Shown here in pieces: positions 1-27,721 of a DNA stretch of 64,000 nt. This stretch comes from Rhododendron vialii (Eukaryota > Streptophyta > Magnoliopsida > Ericales > Ericaceae), in assembly GCF_030253575.1 (NCBI RefSeq), contig NC_080560.1, forward strand, positions 29,087,501 through 29,151,500, read 5' to 3'. Made by a program: the position numbers and the translations under genes. Position 1 is the stretch's first letter. The number at the start of each line of letters is the position of its first letter. Under the pieces are notes generated by a model. It was not told the DNA's origin. It worked only from the letters and a program-made list of their open reading frames with translations, and searched no databases.

Positions 1-575
1 GTGGGGTGTGGTGGTGAAGTGACATTTCTAACCCTAACATCCCAGAGCCCTTAGTTGAATACATTCCACCTGGTAAACCATTATGTTCCATTAAAGCTTA
101 AAACAAATTCAATTACCAAAAACATGAAAACTCAGTTGGGAAAAATCTCAAAATTCTCTTTCACATTCTATACATAATCCATTACAAGACTAGAAAAAAA
201 AAACCCCAAAAAGGAAAATTGCCAAAAGCACAACTTACTTAGAAATTTGAGATGGAATACATCACCAGAAACAGAGTCACCTTCTTCGGCTTTTGCAGCA
301 ATTTTTCTTTTGGTAATTAATTCGCAATTCAGTTAAACAAAAAAAAAAAAAGAGTGGCAATTGAGAGAGAGAGAGAGAGTAAAGTGAGAGGTAATTTTGG
401 TGCGTGCAATGTACTGAGAGAGATATAGATGAATGGAGACAGAGATATGAATAGATGGATATACAGGGAGCGGAGCAGATGGTTTTGGATTTGAGGGGTT
501 TTGGTTTCATGGTTTGGGCAAAAGAACATGGTTTTGCATTCCTTTCATTTCTCCACCAGCTTTGTGGACCTGGTG

Positions 576-608
<33 letters not shown>

Positions 609-650
609 TGCGCGTGAGTATGCGTCCACGGTATTGTACTAAACTGTAGT
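1..650. other. gene-poor edge with (GA)n tracts; possible minus-strand leader
   Basis: No convincing coding region is visible. GA microsatellites lie at about 364-380 and 572-606. On the minus strand an open stretch of about 30 codons around 230-330 runs into a good splice-donor-like site (GTAAGTTG at about 240). A minus-strand gene could therefore have its GA-rich leader and first exon here and continue beyond the left edge. No family is recognised, so this is only a possibility. Confidence 0.25.
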
Positions 651-726
651 ACTGTATTTCGGTCTTTTCCGTTTTTTGACTTTTTGCTTTCTTTCTTTTT
701 TCCCCTCCCTGTAAATGGATGTATTA

Positions 727-1238
727 GACCATCTCCAAACCAATACTCCATTTTTGCTTTCATTTCTTCATTTGAGAGTATCAAAATAATATATTTTATT
801 ACAAAAGTAATTTTGGAGGAAATCTAACTCCAACCTAATACTCTATTTCTACTTCTATTTCTTTAAAAACTCATCCCAAATCTCAAACTTCCCCACTTTC
901 CCTCCAAAATTCAAATTTTCATTTTTCTAACTTCATTAAAAAAAATACTCAATAGGGGTCTTATTTTGAAGATATTGTACATATCTTTTGATTGGTACCA
1001 ATTTTATAAAGAATTAGTGTATCAAAACTATTTTGATAAACAAAATGGGATTTGGTGAGGGTGAATAGTGAAATGGAGGACATCCTCCATTTTTTTCTCC
1101 ATCCTCCATATTTGGAGTACCAAACTTGATCCTCTTAAATGGAAGAGAAAATAGAGGATGGGTTGGAATGGTATTTCCTCCAAAAATGATCCTCTCAAAT
1201 GGAGAAATAGAGGAATGGAGGGTGCATTAGAGATGCTC
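727..1238. mobile_element. MITE, PIF/Harbinger-like (copy A)
   Basis: The termini are inverted: one end reads GACCATCTCCAAACC and the complement of the other reads GAGCATCTCTAATGC. The element is flanked by TTA at 724-726 and 1239-1241, the 3 bp target duplication expected of PIF/Harbinger. It is 512 bp long and non-coding. A close relative is present at 49237-49729. Confidence 0.75.
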
Positions 1239-1241
1239 TTA

Positions 1242-1863
1242 GGGGGTGTTTAGGAGGCATGGTTTTACATTTTTCAATTTTCATTTTTGGATTTTGGGTG
1301 TTTGGGAGGAAGAGGGAAAATGGATTTTGGGTAAAATGGATTTTGCAATTTCTTGTTTTTACAACAAAACAGAAAATCTGGAAATAGGAGCTTTTTGGAT
1401 TTTCATTTTCACATTTTTGAATTCAGCCATGCCAAAAAGACAAGGCTACCCACTCTCTTTTTGAATAATTCCCATTTTTGCCATGGTTTTGGAAAAGTAA
1501 CAACAAACAATAATTGAAATAATAAAAATATAATTAAAAATAAAAACGGGGGACACCAGTTCATGAATCATGACCGTAGGCAAAATTTCATGAATCATGA
1601 CCGGTGGTAGAATTTCGGAATTAAATTTTAAATAAATTGAGCCCAAACATTATTTATATACAATATACACCATTATTAATAATCGGGGGCAACATAGTAA
1701 AAAATCAATCCATAATTCATTTTCATTCCATATCTTCCAAACACTACTCCTACTGCAAAATGCATTCTGTACATATCATCCAAATACTCTACTAAATACA
1801 AAATACATTCTGATCATAATTCCAAAAGCCAAAAAGCCAAAAAGTTGGCTCCCAAACACCCCC
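1242..1863. mobile_element. MITE-like inverted-repeat element
   Basis: It starts GGGGGTGTTTAGGAGGC and ends with the near-complement GCTCCCAAACACCCCC, giving TIRs of about 17 bp around 622 bp of AT-rich non-coding DNA. It abuts the preceding MITE directly. The flanks read TTA on the left and TAA on the right, so the exact duplication is ambiguous. A PIF/Harbinger-like origin is likely. Confidence 0.6.
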
Positions 1864-3239
1864 TAATGGGATCCGGATTCTCTTTAGCATCTATATGTGA
1901 GGATCATGTGAAGGTTTTCATTCAGACCGTCTATTTTGACAATTAATGGTTTGAATATGTTTTTATTTTTGACTGATAATATAATTAAAGGTCCAAATTC
2001 TATGGAAATCGTCACAGGGAAGAATTCTCATAGGGGATCCAAATCCGTATTAATGGGAGTAAAAAGCATTTTTCACAGAAAATGTTGCCTTTTATTTTGC
2101 TTTTTGTTCATATTTGTGGGAATTTATATTATTATTTTCATTTTTTTTTCTTGTTTACGCATGTAGGAATATAGAGTAACACAAAGAGCCCACAAATGAT
2201 AAAAAGAAGTGTGCGAAAAAAACAATTTCACTAAGCAAACTTTAGGGAAAGATTAAGGTTGAAGAAAATATAAATTAAGTTCGAAAAAATTAAAATAAGA
2301 TGACGAAAAAAACTAAAAATTACTTTTTTTGGGAAATATTATCTTTTTGAATTTTTTTCGTCATCTTATATGAATTCTTTTCAAATTTCTTTTATATGTT
2401 TGTACTTTTTCGATTCCTCTTATCTAGATGTAATTGTTTTGGTTTAAAAATTTAAGGGATTTTTTTTCTTGTCTTCGTTCAATTTTTTTTTTTGCATTTG
2501 TTTTTTTGTCAAACTTTTGTGATTTATTGATTCGTCTCGTCAAGAGTAATCGAAAAAGTAAAAAAATTACATAATCGAAACTTGATATCTCTTTTGGGAT
2601 GGATGGCAAAACTTTTGCATTTTACAAGTTGTAATTCTCTCAATTATGCATTAGGCCAGATCATTAGGTTGACTCGATATCTCTTCTTATTCGAAAAGGA
2701 CATGGATCCTCTCCAGGACTGGACATCTAGTTTTCTTATTTGTGGGCCTTCTTCGGGCCCATTTTAATGATTGAAACCGTTCGCAATTTAGTTATCGTTG
2801 ATACTATCAACTGCGACACCTTAATTTTATGTTTGTCGAATACCTATCAATTAATATCATTACAAAACACATTAATCTTGAAAAGGAATTCTTGTTCTCG
2901 CAGAATCAAATCTATTTGCATCAAGATAAGTCTATAGCAATCATAGATATCTGATTAGAATCAATTTGGCATGATTTATGGTCTCAAGGAACTCTAAAGA
3001 AAGAATGAATCCTACTATCAAGATGGCCCTTTGAAGGGCCCATAAATGAGCAAAATTGGGTATTCGGTTTTGGCTTACATTTTCCTCCATTTACTTTTCA
3101 GGTGTTCATAAGAGTTCTGGTCCATTGAAGTGAAGTGTCTATGAGAAGTGGTGTGTAGTTGTCTTTCGTCATATTTGGATTAATTTTGTAAATAAACTTG
3201 CGGGAAATATATGTATGGTTAGACGTTTTTTTTCCAGCA
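1864..3239. other. intergenic, AT-rich, no gene seen
   Basis: No gene is supported. Around 2250-2400 a short inverted repeat (AAGATGACGAAAAAA and its complement) suggests a decayed foldback element. The rest is AT-rich sequence without recognisable motifs. Confidence 0.4.
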
Positions 3240-3620
3240 CAAGGATGATTCATAGTATTTCACGACCTGGAACGAGGTGTGACAATCACTCTCGTAACTT
3301 TCATATCATCAACATATTGCAAGACTTGGAGATGTACATAGCACGACTAGGACATGCACAGATGAATATTATTGACCAAAAAAACACTTGAAACACAAAA
3401 CCACATAAATTTAGAATTAACCAATCTTTCCATACCAAGCCACGATGCTTGCTTAAGCCCGTAAAGAATTTTCTTCAACATGTATACATAATTTGGAAAT
3501 TTAGATGATCGAATCCAGGAGGTTGGTCCATGCAAATCTCTTAATCAATTTCTCCATAAGCAAATGCATTCTTGACATCTAGTTGCCAATTCTTTTGTTA
3601 GATGTTGAGCATCACTCGCC
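3240..3620 (-). pseudogene. Ty1/Copia reverse transcriptase fragment
   Basis: Read on the minus strand, this keeps landmarks of Copia reverse transcriptase. First comes an LDVKNAF-like block, then QPPGF, then FPNYVYMLKKILYGLKQA, and finally YVDDM (near 3303-3316), which is the catalytic YVDD box. The blocks are in different frames and separated by stops, and no integrase, RNase H or LTR is visible nearby. It is an inactive scrap of a retrotransposon polyprotein. Confidence 0.8.
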
Positions 3621-4027
3621 AGAGAACTAAAATAATCTCTCTTTTATTATCAAATTAACTAAACTATTCTCTATTGATGCATTTGGTTTGAGTTATTTAT
3701 TTATTTATGTTCTTCTTCTTCTACTTCTTCTTCTTCCCTCTTTCAATCCAATTACTTTTTGAAACGAAAATAAATTAATGTTGGTGATAAAAATTAAAAA
3801 AAGACAAATAAAATGTCTGTTTATTGAATGTCATCCAATACAAGCATTAGTACATACTAAGGCCATGTTGTCACTATATTTTGTTTTGGCATTAATTTCA
3901 ATTTTTAATTTTTATTAGGTTCGCGGTTAACTTTTATACTGGTCATTCGTCTAGGAGGGAAGTTTAAAATTAGAAAACTATGACCTAAAGAAATAATTCT
4001 TTCACTAAAGACAAAAAAAAACCAAAT
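3621..4027. other. intergenic, no gene seen
   Basis: AT-rich sequence with a short CTT-repeat tract near 3713-3735. No coding or structural signal was found. Confidence 0.4.
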
Positions 4028-4966
4028 AAATGTCTTTTTTAGTACTATTGTCCTATATGACTTTTTTTTCTACTTCAATCTACAATTTTATACTTTTTTG
4101 ATTTCTCTCGTTAAGATATAGGATGAATCCAAAAAGTTACTACAATAAACTAAATAAAAAATTATTAATGTTAAATAATAGCAAAAAAATAATAGAGCGA
4201 AAAATTTGAAAGAATAGGCCTTAAATTTGTAGTGGTTTAGCAATGATCTTAAAATTGAATTATGCCGTCAAATTGTGTAGATAGATCTGAGCCCCTTTAA
4301 TGGGATAAACGTGTAACGCCCCGATTTCTCAAGAGATTTCGGAAGTATTAACCCTAAAATATACTGAATTTTACAAACTATTAGGCCCCTATTTATCCTT
4401 ATACAAAAATTACAATTTCAAAATAATACAAAAATCTATGTAACAAAAGCAACTCCAAAGCGACTCTAGTTTTGACACGAAATTCCAAGCAATGTTGGCC
4501 CAGACTCCGTTCCAGGGGTCCCACCTGTATCAACTGCTCCATTGTGAAATCCTGCACACTCTGGCAAATTGAACGCCGAACCAAACGATTTGCCAGGATA
4601 CAAATGTATCCTAAGTGATAATTCACCAAGTAGAAATCCTAAAACCCAATATCACAATATGCAGATCAACAATATAATAATTAATAATACACAAAAGGCA
4701 CAGAATAATAACACATCGTCTTTTTCTTTACTATCCATCATCTTACATGTAATCTAAGGATCATCTCCGCGAGATCCTTTCCTCCCACATCCACTAACTA
4801 CAATCGTCTCATGGGTCCACCCTTCATCTTGCTTATCCTGCACCAGGGTCCTAGGTGAGCGCACCTAAGTTATGTACCGAGTATGTTCTCACTTAAGACC
4901 ATAACAGGAGGATCGAGTCATCCCATGACGTATCGTACATTAGGGTCGGACATCCACTACCCCACG

Positions 4967-5203
4967 CTAACTATAACCGTCTCATGGGACCCATTCTCTT
5001 CCTCAAAGAGAAATTTTCCATGACGTATCATACATTAACGTCTCACTAACTATAACCGTCTCATGGGACCCATTCTCTTCCTCAAAGAGAAACTTTTCAT
5101 GACGTATCATACATTAACGTCTCATTAACTATAACCGTCTCATGGGACCCATTCTCTTCCTCAAAGAGAAACTTCTCATAACGTATCATACATTAGCGTC
5201 ACA
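4967..5203. repeat. 79 bp tandem repeat, three copies
   Basis: CTAACTATAACCGTCTCATG recurs at 4967, 5046 and (starting TTAAC) 5125, an exact 79 bp period with few changes. A more diverged copy lies near 4796. The array is inside the solo LTR. Confidence 0.85.
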
Positions 5204-6282
5204 ACACCGGGCCCCTCAGGTAACCCATTTCAACACAGGGCCCCATAGGTTACCCTTGCCATCGCCATGGCTCAATTCACAATCCACACAGTACTCACAC
5301 TTTCAACACTTTATCATTTTCCATTTACTTATCATCGTCTACATGATTCACTACTCGTAACCACCCCGGAAATCTATTTGTCCAATCTACAGCCACAACA
5401 AAATATCGCACGGTTCAATATTTCAACTAAAAGTACTAACAACACATAACCATGCGACAAAATTAATCCTGTCATAGAATTAATCATGCGAGCAACAAAA
5501 TAATATTCAGTCAAACAATTAATTACTACACTTAAAATTAAATCTGTTTCTCATTTAGAAATTTTATAAAACATTTCTACTATTTATACATTTTTCTTTA
5601 ACTATCATATTATTCATAGATTTTACAAACAAATTTTTATTGGAAAATACTTATTGCTAAATTTAGTATTTACTAACTATATTAAATATTAATATGAGAT
5701 TTTTATAACAACAAAATTATGCGAGGCTATTCGAGTCAATATTTATTAGAGTTAAAGATTAACTAATATATAATCTAAAATATTTCTTGTTTACAATCTA
5801 AATAAATTTTTACTAATAAAATATTCTTGTTAATATTTCATAAATATTTATCTACTCCAATAATTTATTAAACACGTAAACGTCCACTCAAATACAAATT
5901 AACAATGCAACATCAATAATAATTTCACAATCAAACATTTGTTAAATGATCATAAATTTTCACAGGGTATAACACTAATCATTCCAGCACAACCAGACTA
6001 AATTTTAATATAAACAGGACTAAAAATAAATTAACAATTTAACAGCAGATCATCATCTTCAATAAACTTTAAATCTAAGTAACTCCATTAAAATGCAGAT
6101 AAAGGTTTTGAGTTTCTGGAAAACTACCTTAAACGCGATTCTAAGTCCGAATAAGTGTTATACGGTGTTCGTAGATCGCCGTGGTGGTTTTGAAATCTCG
6201 GGGCAGCGTCCGGCGGCACTCTGATAGGGCCCACAGCAGCGGTGTGCCCACGAAACTTACGGTGTGCACACACCTACGGCCA

Positions 6283-6283
6283 T

Positions 6284-6323
<40 letters not shown>
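6283..6323. repeat. (CT)n microsatellite
   Basis: About 20 uninterrupted CT dinucleotides, within the solo LTR. Confidence 0.95.
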
Positions 6324-6326
<3 letters not shown>

Positions 6327-8278
6327 AGACTCAACAATAGAATTGGGAGTGAAATAATATACTGGTGTTCAATTTTTTTAGATTTATGTGGGTATGTATA
6401 ATGAGAGAGAATAAGGTAGTGAAAAGGTGAGAGGATAAGTGTAGAAGTGGTGGAATGATGTAGGAGAGTGATACTGATAATGATAAAAAAATAGGGGACA
6501 AGTGCCACATTTGGGGGGTTTTCAATTCTAATGTATGTGGACGCATGTATGTACATGGTGAGAATGTATCTGGACGCTTTTATGTATAGGATGAGAGATA
6601 GAGAAGTGGAGAGTTAGTTTGAATAGAGTTCTACTTAGGGTTTAGATAGGAAAGATAAGAGATGAATATGAATCACTGATTCCCTGTATATCTAAAATTT
6701 AAATACATATCTTATTCAATAGTGCAAATAATATCAATTATACACAAAATAATATATTTTAATTATTCAATCTAATTAATTATTGAATTAGAAATTTAAA
6801 AATATAAATTTGTATTAAAAAAAATTGGGTCAAAAATCCGGGTCGTTACAAAACGGCTCTTAAAAATCAACCGTTGGATCGATGGAGGGTTAAGGAGAAA
6901 CTTGAACTAGGATTAATGTAGCATGTCATCCAAGAAAGCGTCGTAGGATTGTTCGACTCTGTTCTCTCTCTCTCCTTCTCTCTCTCTCTCTCTCTACTGT
7001 TACAGAGGATAGATATTTTTTCAGTTCAAATTCAGGAAAGGATTATGCGGAATCGCGAGGTTTGGTGGAGTCTTTGTTTGAATTGAACTTTAGGGTGAAA
7101 TTAGGGTATTGATGGTTGATTTCCGTCGGCTGGTGAGATGACTTATACTCACATAGTACTAAATGTCTTTTTTAGTACTATTGTCCTATATGACTTTTTT
7201 TTCTACTTCAATCTACAATTTTATACTTTTTTAATTTCTCTCGTTAAGATATAGGATGAATCCAAAAAGTTACTACAATAAACTAAATAAAAATTTATTA
7301 ATGTTAAATAATAGCAAAAAAATAATAAAGCGAAAAATTTGAAAGAATAGGCCTTAAAGTTGTAGTGGTTTAGCAATGATCTTAAAAATGAATTATGCCG
7401 TCAAATTGTGTAGATAGATCTGAGCCCTTTAATGGGATAAACAACTCTTAAAAATCAACCGTTGGATCGATGGAGGGTTAAGGAGAAACTTGAACTAGGA
7501 TTAATGTAGCATGTCATCCAAGAAAGTGCCGCAGGATTGTTCGACTCTGTTCTCTCTTTTTCTCTATCTCATCGTTCAGGGCTCTCTCTCTCTCTCTCTC
7601 TATTATTACCGAGGATAGATATTTTTCAGTTCAAATTCAGGAAAGGATTATGCGGAATCGCGAGGTTTGGTGGAGTCTTTGTTTGAATTGAACTTTAGGG
7701 TGAAATTAGGGTATTGATAGTTGGTTTCCGTCGGCTGGTGAGATGACTTATACTCACATAGTACTAAATGTCTTTTTTAGTACTATTGTCCTATATGACT
7801 TTTTTTTCTACTTCAATCTACAATTGTATACTTTTTTGATTTCTCTCGTTAAGATATAGGATGAATCCAAAAAGTTACTACAATAAACTAAATAAAAAAT
7901 TATTAATGTTAAATAATAGCAAAAAAATAATAGAGCGAAAAATTTGAAAGAATAGGCCTTAAATTTGTAGTGGTTTAGCAATGATCTTAAAATTTATGCC
8001 GTCAAATTGTGTAGATAGATTTGAGCCCCTTTAATGGGATAAACAGCTCTTAAAAATCAACCATTGGATCGATGGAGGGTTAAGGAGAAACTTGAACTCG
8101 GATTAATGTAGCATGTCATCCAAGAAAGCGCCGCAGGATCGTTCGACTCTGTTCTCTCTCTCTCTCTCTCTCTCATCGTTCGGGGCTCTCTCTCTCTCTC
8201 TCTACTGTTACAGAGGATAGATATTTTTCAGTTCAAATTCAGGAAAGGATTATGCGGAATCGCGAGGTTTGGTGGAGT

Positions 8279-8559
8279 CGTATTGGTTCCTAAACATCTT
8301 CTTTCTCTACTCTCTCTGTAAACGGAGTCTACAGTTTCTGTTGGAATTTTCGACAACTGAGGCCAACACCACATGGCCCTTGGATCGGAGCCCAATGGTC
8401 GCCGACCCCTACTTTACGGCCTCCATTGCATATTCGATTGGAGCCCACTCTTCCTACTGTTGTTATGCCGGTGTTGTATTGGTTCCTAAACATCTTCTTT
8501 CTCTACTCTTTGTAAATGGAGTCTACAGTTTCTTGCTTACAGCAATGAATACGCTGATG

Positions 8560-8602
<43 letters not shown>

Positions 8603-9170
8603 GGCTTGGTGGTAGTCACCGGTGTTGGATTTTAAGAAATGGTGTGATGGTGGTCGTGAATGGAGTTAGGGATTTGGGAAAAAAATTTGCTGAGAGAAGT
8701 GTGTGGAATGAGCTGGTGTGATACATATGTAAGGGCAAAATGGTCTTTTTATTCTTTCCGTCCAACGGAGTTAGGTCCTCCAAATGGAAACGTTAATGAG
8801 GGGGTCTAGCTGTAGGCAAAATTCTATGAGGGGGTGAGCGAGACAAAGAGGAATAGTTCAAAGGGTGTCTAGGTATTTAACCATTGTTTTTGTAATTATA
8901 TCTTAATTAAGACCAAATTAAAATTTTTACACTAAATTTATAATCGAACACCATTTTTAAGATTGCTCACTCCCCAATTGTTAGAAAAAAGACAAAAAAA
9001 TATGGTGTATATAGCTTAAAGTGGCGTGCATATATAAATTCTCAAAATCTCAATTTTTTCCTGCAAAAAAGGTACTTTCTTTCTTTTTTTAATCAATGGT
9101 AACTTGTTAATTGAGCAATCGGTTGTAGTAAGTGTTGTCATACTCTATAGTAAGTTTAGCTTTTTATTAA
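8279..9170. other. intergenic; 60 bp direct repeat, (GA)n tract, MULE-like end
   Basis: GTATTGGTTCCTAAACATCT and the following ~40 bases occur at 8279 and again at 8475. A (GA)n tract lies at about 8562-8600. The end of the stretch (8760-8885), read on the minus strand, resembles the terminus of Mutator-type elements (a run of ACCCCCTCAT and ACCCTTTGAACTATT motifs), but its partner end was not found. The open frame here is microsatellite-driven and not accepted as a gene. Confidence 0.4.
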
Positions 9171-9932
9171 GGGTGTCCACAATGCTATAATAAAAAATGA
9201 ATAACCAAAAGTTGCCACATTAGCTTTTGATTATCCATTTAAGATAATGCTAAGATTAGCAATGTAGATGTCCATAATGACATAGTCAAAATTGAATAAC
9301 AAAAAGTTGCCACATCACATTTTTAAATTATAAAAAAACTAATAACTGTGAACATAGATATGGTTTTTTTTTCTAAAAATAATTTTGAGACTAACGAAAA
9401 CTATTTATTAGAAATAGAAAATAAATTTTAAACTTTTTTTGTGAATTTTTTAAAAAAGAAAAATAGGTTTTGTGTAACTACGGTTTTTGAAAAAAATAGT
9501 TTTTATATAAGAAAATGTTTTGAAAAAAAAACATTTTCTTATACAAAACAACGTTTTGAAAAAAGAACAATTTTTGTATAAAAATGTTTTTTAAAAATAG
9601 TTAAAAAATGATTTTTTGGGGGAAAATATTTTTTAAAAACAAAAGTTTTAAGTAAAATATATTTTTTGAAAACATTGTTGAAAAAGAAAAAAAAGAGAGA
9701 GGGGAAGTGAGAGAAAGTTTTTTTTGTAATGATGTGTATATTTAATTGAGAATGTGAGGTCCATTAAATTTGATTATTGACAAAATGGTGCTAGTTTTGG
9801 TTATCCAAAATCTAAATTTGATTATTTCTAAAGAGGTTGCTAAATTTGATTATAGCATTGTGAGTCATATTTTACACTAATATTGTTAACTTTAAAAACC
9901 TATTACTTTTGGTTATGTCATTGTGGATACTC
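9171..9932. mobile_element. MITE, PIF/Harbinger-like, 762 bp
   Basis: The left end GGGTGTCCACAATGCTATAA pairs with the complement of the right end, GAGTATCCACAATGACATAA. TTAA flanks both sides, consistent with a TAA/TTA duplication. A second internal copy of the terminus near 9262 suggests a nested or duplicated relative. It is non-coding. Confidence 0.65.
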
Positions 9933-10445
9933 TTAAGATAGTACGTGTTGTCTTAGTTAATGGTACATAAAACTTGTTTATGTGGTAAGTAATTCAACAT
10001 TATTTTGGTCAAAAGTTCACAAAATCATCCATCTTTGTTTTTATGAAACTACTCTAATTTTTGTTGGTGAATTTGATCTAAGGACTATAATTAAACTATT
10101 TTCAATGGAATGGTCCATATTTATTGGACGGGTTATTTGCAAGGATACCCCTTCAACTATTGCGTTTTGTTAACATGACCCCCCATATTTAAAACTCATC
10201 AACCTCACCCCATTAACTATCAAAATCAATCAACATCACCCCCTCTACCCAAATTCGTTAAAATTTTGGATGGAAACGAGGGAAAAGACTGAGATATCCT
10301 TTTTAAATTTTGCTTCTTCCTCCCTAACACAACCGGCCCACCAAATCCTCACTCTGAACCTCTGAAGCTTTTGCCACAACTCTTCCACTGACTCTGAAAT
10401 GCTCCTCATCCTCACTTTCTCCGTCCCAAAATTACCCATAAATGC

Positions 10446-10564
<119 letters not shown>

Positions 10565-10616
10565 CTTTTCTCTGTTCTACAAAGCGTGGTCGGCGGCGGC
10601 AATTTCCCTGTTCGCC

Positions 10617-10901
10617 ATGGCAGTAAGCAGAGCGAGCTCATGCTTCGTGGCGGCGATCGTGTTCGCCGTCGTTTACTTTCTTAGCAACCCCAATCGTTCC
10701 CTTGACCACCGAATCTGTATCAAAAGGAATCAAACCCCTAACCAAATCCTCAACCAAATAAACTACATCATGAACCACTTCCAATCCGTCAAGCACAAGT
10801 GTAGCTCCCTGCCATCCGACGTCACAAACCCCGCTCTTGGCCGTCGTAGCCAACAGACAAGACGAGGGACAAGTATTGAAGGGAGAAGAAGTCGCGGTTG
10901 A
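10617..10901 (+). CDS. possible captured ORF in the Mutator-like element
   Basis: A 94-codon frame begins at an ATG just after the GA tract. The first ~22 residues (MAVSRASSCFVAAIVFAVVY) form a hydrophobic signal-peptide or membrane-anchor-like segment. The remainder is basic and polar with no recognised domain. GC content is higher than in the flanking DNA. It could be a gene fragment picked up by the element, as Pack-MULEs do, or chance. I do not recognise a family, and expression is unknown. Confidence 0.3.
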   Translation: MAVSRASSCFVAAIVFAVVYFLSNPNRSLDHRICIKRNQTPNQILNQINYIMNHFQSVKHKCSSLPSDVTNPALGRRSQQTRRGTSIEGRRSRG

Positions 10902-11705
10902 AGACTCGTAGGGTTAGAGAGAGAGGCAAAGGGAGGGGAGGTGAGGACTAGATGAAATTGACTCGACAACCCTCCTAAATCATCAACGAGGTACCTCTTC
11001 CCAAATCATTCGTCTCTTCCCCATTTGCTAAGTACTGTAGCACCGCCTCTCTTTCTATGTGGAGTGTCGAAATTTGAAGGTTTGTCTCAGATTTGTGATT
11101 GTATGGGTTTTGCGATTTCCGGCGAGTGCGAATGTATGGGTTGAATCGGGGGTTTTTGTATGTGATTGTATGGATGTCAATTTGTAAGGGTTTACCGAGA
11201 TAAATAAAAATAAAAATTTGTAAGGGTTTGATGGTGTGCTTAGCTTGCGCTAGTGGTTTTGAAGGGTTCAATTTGTGGGTTTGGTTTTTGGAGTTGATTC
11301 CGGTGGGTTTTCCGATTTTGAAAAATCTGAGGTGAACTTTGGGTTTGGAGGGGATAGAGGAGATGAGTGGGGGAGGAGATGGGAGATGGGAGATGGCCAA
11401 GGGCATTTTAGGGTTTAAATTTTTTTTCCCGTCCAAGTTACTTTTTTTCTGTCTAAAATGTTAACATTTCTTAACAAAATTGGACAGAAGGGGTGTAATT
11501 GATAGTTTTGATAGATGAAGGGGTGATGTTGATGAGTTTTAAACATAAGGGGGTCATTGTTGAGAAAATGTGATAGTTGAAGGGGTGTCCTTGCAAATAA
11601 CCCTTATTGGAAGTATAATGCTGAAAACAGAAACACCAAACTGATTGCGAAAATCTCACTACCACCGAATTCCGTCCGATTCGACTTTTACAAATCAAAA
11701 AATAA

Positions 11706-27721
<16,016 letters not shown>

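Larger units (their letters stand above)
4312..6850. mobile_element. solo LTR, 2539 bp, Gypsy-type
   Basis: It starts TGTAACGCCCCGATTT and ends GGGTCGTTACA, with TG...CA termini, and is flanked by the 5 bp direct repeat AAACG at 4307-4311 and 6851-6855. The paralogous empty site survives in the two other tandem units (near 7435-7450 and 8035-8050), which proves an insertion. There is no internal coding region, so this is an LTR left by recombination. It contains a 79 bp tandem repeat and a CT microsatellite. Confidence 0.88.
4028..8278. repeat. three-copy ~600 bp tandem repeat
   Basis: The unit begins AAATGTCTTTTTTAGTAC. Unit 1 is 4028-4311 plus 6856-7160, split by a solo LTR. Unit 2 is 7161-7765 (605 bp) and unit 3 is 7766-8278, truncated at its right end. 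By eye the copies are over 90% identical. Each holds a CT tract and a short repeated ATG reading frame (MRNREVWWSLCLN, then stop). The latter looks like a duplicated gene leader rather than a gene. Confidence 0.85.

Noticed and set aside
277..529. Minus-strand frames rich in Ser/Leu/Tyr
   Set aside because: Generated by the GA/CT tract and AT-rich flank; no homology. A non-coding leader is more plausible.
3240..3620. An active Copia element
   Set aside because: Only scattered reverse transcriptase blocks in different frames; no LTR, primer site or integrase nearby.
6257..6556. 99-codon minus-strand frame
   Set aside because: Ends in an ERERER run from the CT microsatellite and lies wholly inside a solo LTR.
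8269..8721. 150-codon plus-strand frame
   Set aside because: It crosses the truncated end of the tandem array, a duplicated 60 bp segment and a GA run (ERERER). No domain, unlikely coding.
10975..11436. 153-codon minus-strand frame in the Mutator-like element
   Set aside because: Pro/Lys/Ser-rich without domain, and runs into the element's own TIR.
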